From contig QIKU01000035.1 in NCBI GenBank assembly GCA_003232015.1, positions 1 through 10,740 on the forward strand: a stretch of DNA of 10,740 nucleotides, written 5' to 3'. Positions 7,129 to 10,740 of the stretch are shown here, in pieces. Origin of the DNA: Gammaproteobacteria bacterium. Lineage in GTDB: Bacteria > Pseudomonadota > Gammaproteobacteria > UBA6429. The notes below the pieces were generated by a model, which was not told the origin of the DNA, searched no databases, and was given only the letters and a program-made list of their open reading frames with translations. Both the position numbers and the translations under genes were made by a program. Positions within the stretch are counted from its first letter, which is position 1; each line of letters starts with the position of its first letter.

Positions 7129-8208
7129 TTACTCAGGCTTAGCGACTGAATGCAGCACCTGCACTAATCGCTGCCAGTCCTTTTGTGTTTCAGGCAAACC
7201 AAAGCGCAAGCTCGATTCAACCTGTTTCGTGCCCGCGAAATAACGCACTAAAATTCCCTGCCGGGCAAAAGCCTCAAATAAAGAGTAAGCCTGCGGTGTT
7301 TTAACCCAGACAAACAAACCCGTTTGCCCGCTTATCGGTAAGTGAGCCGTTTCGAGCAAGCCAACGAGTTGTTTTGACGACATTTTTAAGCGTTTTATTG
7401 TTTCAGCCTGCCAGTTCACATCGGCCAGGGCTATTTGCGCCACTTCACGCGCTGGCGCCGAAACCGGCCAGGGGCCAAGCAAGTCTTTTAACTTATCAAG
7501 TAACGGCTTTTCAGCCAGAACAAAGCCGAGCCGAATACCGGCCAGGCCAAAAAATTTACCAAAAGATCGCAAAACCACTAAATGACTTAAATGAGCATAT
7601 TGTGCCAGACTATTTTCGGGCGTTAGATCCATAAACGCTTCGTCAACAACAAGCCAGCCGCCTTTTTCGCTAAGCTGTTCACGCCATGCTAATAACTGGT
7701 TCACGGAAAATTGCTCACCGGTTGGGTTGTTCGGATTAACAATCACTAAAACATCAATATCAGCAATAATGGCATTGATACTATCGGAACAAACGGCCTT
7801 AACAGCATAACCAGCCTGCTGCCAGGCATGTTGGTGTTCAGAATAGCTCAGCGACAAGACGGCAGCACGCCTACATTGTTGTGATTCACACTGCTTATAT
7901 AACGCGGGTAATAATTGAATCGCCATTTGTGAACCGGCAACGGCTAATACATTGTCACAGCCATAATACTGACAAGCGATTTTTTCAAGTTTATTATTTT
8001 GTTGCGGTAACTTTTCCCAGACATGCTGCGCAATATCGGGGACATTCCATGCGTGTGGGTTTAAACCGGTTGAAAGATCCAGCCACTGATTAACAGGTAT
8101 CCCATAACGTTTTGATGCAGTAACAATATCGCCGCCATGTCTTGTTTCTGATAATGTTTTTTCTGGTGATATTATTTCTTTATTGAGCACTAAATTATCA
8201 AACGGCAT
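7129..8208 (-). CDS. cobD: L-threonine-O-3-phosphate decarboxylase (cobalamin synthesis; also called CobC)
   Basis: A PLP-dependent aminotransferase-fold enzyme that makes (R)-1-aminopropan-2-yl phosphate, the linker precursor for the cobalamin nucleotide loop, from threonine phosphate. It is cytosolic. From the ATG at 8206-8208 it has 359 residues. HGGD near the N-terminus and LDLSTGLNPHAW are typical of the family. NPNNPTG is at about 158-164, VVDEAF (PLP-ring aspartate) at about 186-191, SFGKFFGLAG carries the Schiff-base lysine (about K218), and LRFGLP holds the carboxylate-binding arginine (about R335). A GTG three codons upstream (8215-8217) is possible but has no Shine-Dalgarno. The ATG has AGGTG about 6 bases upstream, so it is preferred. 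The start overlaps the end of cbiB by 11 bases, which suggests translational coupling. Histidinol-phosphate aminotransferase is related, but the cbiB and cobQ neighbours favour the cobalamin role. Confidence 0.93.
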   Translation of the reverse strand: MPFDNLVLNKEIISPEKTLSETRHGGDIVTASKRYGIPVNQWLDLSTGLNPHAWNVPDIAQHVWEKLPQQNNKLEKIACQYYGCDNVLAVAGSQMAIQLLPALYKQCESQQCRRAAVLSLSYSEHQHAWQQAGYAVKAVCSDSINAIIADIDVLVIVNPNNPTGEQFSVNQLLAWREQLSEKGGWLVVDEAFMDLTPENSLAQYAHLSHLVVLRSFGKFFGLAGIRLGFVLAEKPLLDKLKDLLGPWPVSAPAREVAQIALADVNWQAETIKRLKMSSKQLVGLLETAHLPISGQTGLFVWVKTPQAYSLFEAFARQGILVRYFAGTKQVESSLRFGLPETQKDWQRLVQVLHSVAKPE

Positions 8209-9124
8209 AAAACACACCTACTATAAAAATAACAATAAGCCACAGCCATAAACTTCGCTGCACTAACTGCACACTGCGTTTAATATCCAGCGCATTGGGT
8301 TGCTCGCCCTGCCCTAATACAGGCCGAGCAACAGCTTGCCCGTGGTATTGAGCCGTGCCGCCTAATTCCAAACCAAGCGCACCGGCACCCGTGGACATCA
8401 CCACACCGGGGTTAAACCCTTTCCATTGCTTTGCCTGTGTTTTCCAACAGTAAAGTGCTTGCCTGGTTTTACCAACCAACGCATAAGTCAGTGCGGTTAA
8501 ACGAGCCGGAACCCAGTTCAAGCCATCATCAACCCGTGCCGCAAACCAACCGAAAGCATGGTAACGCTGATTACGATAACCCCACATCGCATCGAGCGTA
8601 TTGGCTAAACGATACAACACTACACCCGGTGCGCCCAAAATTAAAAACCAGAAAATGGCTGCAAAAATTGCATCATTACCATTTTCTAAAACCGACTCAA
8701 TCGTTGCACGGCTAATGTCACTGTCCTGCATTTTTTCTGTATCACGGCTCACCATCATTTGGATTTGTTGGCGTGCTTGTACGATATCTTTATTCACTAA
8801 CGCCGTTGATACCGCCATCGCATGTTGCCCTAGAGATTGGCTGCCTAAGGCCACATAAAGTAACAGCGTTCCAATAATAAGACTGACACTGGCCGAATCT
8901 TGTGTTAGCCACGCAGTTAGCGCAACTAACGGTAAAACAACAAAACTCCAGGCAACCACTCCTCGGAACCTGCGTTGTGAATTATTGATTGATTGTGCAC
9001 CGTATAAAAAAGATTCAATCTTAAAAGCGACACGCCCAAACCCAGCCAAAGGATGAAACCGTTTGGGATCACCAAATAGCGTATCCAATAATACCGCCAC
9101 TAAAAGTTGTAATTCCGTTATCAT
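8198..9124 (-). CDS. cbiB: Adenosylcobinamide-phosphate synthase CbiB (also called CobD)
   Basis: A 308-residue inner-membrane protein that attaches aminopropanol (phosphate) to the f side chain of adenosylcobyric acid. The N-terminus is a hydrophobic segment followed by DTLFGDPKRFHPLAGFGR (14-31), the usual CbiB opening. Further hydrophobic segments lie at about 55-73, 79-97, 152-172 and 290-307. The family hallmark ESVLENGNDAIFAAIFW starts at about 143, and LANTLDAMWGYRN and ARVDDGLNWVPARLTAL follow (about 173-212). A Gly-rich stretch, STGAGALGLELGG, is at about 244-256. The start is ATG at 9122-9124; AAGG is 12 bases upstream, so the ribosome-binding site is poor. It overlaps cobD downstream and is divergent from cobQ across 39 bases, so the three genes form one cobalamin locus. 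Confidence 0.95.
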   Translation of the reverse strand: MITELQLLVAVLLDTLFGDPKRFHPLAGFGRVAFKIESFLYGAQSINNSQRRFRGVVAWSFVVLPLVALTAWLTQDSASVSLIIGTLLLYVALGSQSLGQHAMAVSTALVNKDIVQARQQIQMMVSRDTEKMQDSDISRATIESVLENGNDAIFAAIFWFLILGAPGVVLYRLANTLDAMWGYRNQRYHAFGWFAARVDDGLNWVPARLTALTYALVGKTRQALYCWKTQAKQWKGFNPGVVMSTGAGALGLELGGTAQYHGQAVARPVLGQGEQPNALDIKRSVQLVQRSLWLWLIVIFIVGVFYAV

Positions 9125-9145
9125 GGCAGCAGTTTACCTTAAGAT
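9118..9145 (+). promoter_or_regulatory. Weak sigma70-type promoter candidate for cobQ
   Basis: TTATCA (9118-9123) and TAAGAT (9140-9145) are 16 bases apart, each matching 4 of 6 consensus positions. This would start transcription close to the cobQ ATG and would overlap the cbiB start codon. With only 39 bases between the divergent genes, at least one promoter must lie inside the opposite coding region. This one is a guess. Confidence 0.22.
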
Positions 9146-9154
9146 GTTTAAACA
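9145..9154. promoter_or_regulatory. 10-bp perfect palindrome in the cbiB-cobQ divergent gap
   Basis: TGTTTAAACA is a perfect palindrome near the centre of the 39-base gap between the divergent cbiB and cobQ starts. Its position would allow one regulator to act on both directions. Palindromes of this length arise by chance several times per 10 kb, so an operator role is only suggested by location. Confidence 0.22.
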
Positions 9155-9163
9155 GACGTAACA

Positions 9164-10645
9164 ATGATAAAAAATAAACCACCCTGCCCGACTTTAATGA
9201 TTCAAGGCACCACGTCCGATGCAGGCAAAAGCACGATTGTTAGTGGCTTATGCCGAATCCTTTTGCAACAGGGTAAAAAAATTGCGCCGTTTAAACCACA
9301 AAACATGGCACTGAACAGCGCGGTCACCATTGACGGCGGTGAAATTGGTCGTGCCCAGGCAGTACAGGCACAAGCCGCTGGAGTGGAAGCGCATACCGAT
9401 ATGAATCCGGTGCTGATTAAACCCAATACCGATATTGCCGCGCAGGTTATTATTCAGGGCAAGGCCTTATCCGATATGGATGCAGCCACATTTCATGATT
9501 ATAAATCGACTGCAATGCATGCTGTTATCGAATCTTATACTCGCTTAGCCAAACAATATGATGCGATCATTGTAGAAGGTGCAGGCAGCCCGGCCGAAAT
9601 CAATTTACGCGATCGAGATATTGCCAATATGGGTTTTGCAGAGAAAATCGACTGCCCGGTTATTATCGTCGCCGACATTGATCGAGGCGGTGTGTTTGCG
9701 CATCTGGTCGGCACATTGGAACTCCTTAGCCCAAGTGAACAAGCACGCGTTAAAGGTTTTATTATTAATCGCTTCCGCGGTGACATTGCCTTGTTGCAAC
9801 CGGGAATAGACTGGTTAGAAGAAAAAACAAATAAACCGGTTTTTGGCACCTTACCTTATATAACCGGTTTTCATCTGGAAGCCGAAGACAGCTTAAGCAA
9901 TCAACAAGTGTTAACCGAAACCAGGCTTAAAGTGATTGTTCCTGTGTTACCCCGCATTAGTAACCATACCGATTTCGATCCACTGCGCTTGCATCCACAA
10001 GTTGATTTTGAATTTATTGGCCCTAATGCCAGCATTCCAAACGCCGATCTTATTATCCTGCCCGGTAGTAAAAATGTGCGGCACGACTTTAACTGGCTGG
10101 TTGAACAAGGTTGGCAGCAGGCCATCAAAAAGCATTTACGCTACGGCGGTAAACTTATGGGGATTTGTGGTGGCTTCCAGATACTAGGCAAAAGCATTCA
10201 TGACCCGCTTGGCTTAGAAGGGCAAGCCGGCTCAACAGCAGGGTTGAACCTACTCGATTTTGAAACAACTTTAGAACAAAATAAAAAACTCACGCGTGTG
10301 AAAGGAAAGCTCAGTTTTGACGATGTAAGTGTTAACGGTTATGAAATTCATATGGGGTCAAGCCACGGCAAAGCTCTCGACCACCCCGCTATTTTATTCA
10401 ATAAACATCCATATAATCAAAAAACCGATGGCGCGATTTCTACAGACAACTTGATTCTTGGTACTTATTTACACGGCTTATTCGATAATCAGGCCAGTTG
10501 TCATAGCCTGCTGCAATGGGCAGGGTTGGATAACGCCGAAACACCGGATTATCAACAACTCAGAGAAGCCGAAATAAACCGTCTTGCTCAAACAATGGAG
10601 CAACACCTTGATATTTCAGAAATAAATCAAATTCTTTTTCAATAA
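9164..10645 (+). CDS. cobQ: Cobyric acid synthase (glutamine-hydrolysing; also called CbiP)
   Basis: A 493-residue cytosolic enzyme. It amidates the b, d, e and g carboxylates of adenosylcobyrinic acid a,c-diamide, using ATP and glutamine, to give adenosylcobyric acid. The N-terminal dethiobiotin-synthetase-like domain has the P-loop GTTSDAGKS at 15-23, [11 protein letters not shown] at about 42-52 and [12 protein letters not shown] at about 137-148. [13 protein letters not shown] (about 169-181) is typical of CobQ/CbiP. The C-terminal class I glutamine amidotransferase-like domain has LPGSKN at about 299-304, the catalytic cysteine C335 in [10 protein letters not shown] and the histidine H437 in YLHGLF. 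The start is ATG at 9164-9166; no clear Shine-Dalgarno precedes it, so translation may be modest. Full length for the family. It is divergent from cbiB and supplies that enzyme's substrate. Confidence 0.97.
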   Translation: MIKNKPPCPTLMIQGTTSDAGKSTIVSGLCRILLQQGKKIAPFKPQNMALNSAVTIDGGEIGRAQAVQAQAAGVEAHTDMNPVLIKPNTDIAAQVIIQGKALSDMDAATFHDYKSTAMHAVIESYTRLAKQYDAIIVEGAGSPAEINLRDRDIANMGFAEKIDCPVIIVADIDRGGVFAHLVGTLELLSPSEQARVKGFIINRFRGDIALLQPGIDWLEEKTNKPVFGTLPYITGFHLEAEDSLSNQQVLTETRLKVIVPVLPRISNHTDFDPLRLHPQVDFEFIGPNASIPNADLIILPGSKNVRHDFNWLVEQGWQQAIKKHLRYGGKLMGICGGFQILGKSIHDPLGLEGQAGSTAGLNLLDFETTLEQNKKLTRVKGKLSFDDVSVNGYEIHMGSSHGKALDHPAILFNKHPYNQKTDGAISTDNLILGTYLHGLFDNQASCHSLLQWAGLDNAETPDYQQLREAEINRLAQTMEQHLDISEINQILFQ

Positions 10646-10664
10646 ATTTGAATCAATTATATAT

Positions 10665-10740
10665 CGTCAACGGGGTATGCACCCCGCTGACGACCAAAGG
10701 GGTGAGCTCCGCTTCTCCCCTTTGGAAACCCCAACGGTTT
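10665..10740. repeat. Chain of three adjacent hairpins after cobQ, cut by the window end
   Basis: Hairpin 1: CGTCA-A-CGGGG (10665-10675) pairs with CCCCG-C-TGACG (10682-10692) around TATGCA, with one A-C mismatch. Hairpin 2: CCAAAGGGG (10694-10702) pairs perfectly with CCCCTTTGG (10717-10725), with an inner AGC/GCT stem (10705-10707 with 10711-10713). Hairpin 3: AAACC (10726-10730) pairs with GGTTT (10736-10740) and may continue outside the window. CAACGGGGT (10668-10676) and CAAAGGGGT (10695-10703) are near-identical direct repeats 27 bases apart. None is followed by a T run on either strand, so they are not ordinary intrinsic terminators, although hairpin 1 lies 19 bases after the cobQ stop and could protect its mRNA end. 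The block is more GC-rich than the flanking DNA. It may be a palindromic intergenic repeat or the edge of a mobile element; no coding sequence is visible. Confidence 0.6.

Noticed and set aside
9535..9849. Minus-strand open frame inside cobQ
   Set aside because: It lies wholly within well-conserved cobQ codons (including the [10 protein letters not shown] region) and shows no plausible start signal; it is a shadow frame.
10665..10692. First hairpin after cobQ as a rho-independent terminator
   Set aside because: The stem is strong, but the following bases are ACCAAAGG on the plus strand and GATATATA-like on the minus strand, with no T tract.
10665..10740. Integron attC site or CRISPR repeats
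   Set aside because: No RYYYAAC/GTTRRRY-type core pair framing the structure and no cassette gene. The near-repeat occurs only twice, with no spacer-repeat pattern.

Overview
The window reads as a chromosomal segment of a gammaproteobacterium with moderate GC content. The minus strand carries the order tRNA-Leu, tig, clpP, clpX, lon, hupB, tRNA-Val, tRNA-Asp and probably ppiD. The tig-clpP-clpX-lon-hupB-ppiD order is conserved in Gammaproteobacteria, and the encoded proteins closely resemble the E. coli ones. The cobalamin genes suggest a free-living, aquatic-type organism, but genus cannot be settled from sequence alone. No plasmid, phage, CRISPR or transposase gene is visible.

Layout from left to right. 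Positions 1-39 hold the first 13 codons of a minus-strand gene, probably ppiD. A strong intrinsic terminator (95-135) separates it from tRNA-Asp(GUC) and tRNA-Val(UAC), which lie only 12 bp downstream of hupB. Then come lon, clpX, clpP and tig, all on the minus strand. Intergenic gaps of 95-205 bp contain recognisable signals: tandem sigma70-type -10 boxes before hupB and sigma32-like heat-shock promoters before lon and clpX. A tRNA-Leu(UAG) with a near-consensus sigma70 promoter lies just upstream of tig. After about 200 bp without a gene, a cobalamin group follows: cbiB and cobD (threonine-phosphate decarboxylase) overlap on the minus strand, and cobQ is divergent on the plus strand, 39 bp from cbiB. 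The last 76 bp form a chain of hairpins, truncated by the window end.

How the genes work together. Trigger factor folds nascent chains at the ribosome. ClpXP and Lon are the ATP-dependent proteases of the cytosol, HU is a nucleoid protein and a known Lon substrate, and PpiD is a periplasmic folding factor anchored in the inner membrane. The left 7 kb is therefore a protein-quality-control block with tRNA genes at both ends. CobQ (cobyric acid synthase), CobD (makes aminopropanol phosphate) and CbiB (joins aminopropanol to cobyric acid) cover the late corrin-ring steps that lead to adenosylcobinamide phosphate.

No gene of unknown function or new system was found. The observations most worth following are the hairpin chain after cobQ, an unpaired C-U in the tRNA-Leu anticodon stem, the tight hupB-tRNA linkage and the two sigma32-like promoters.
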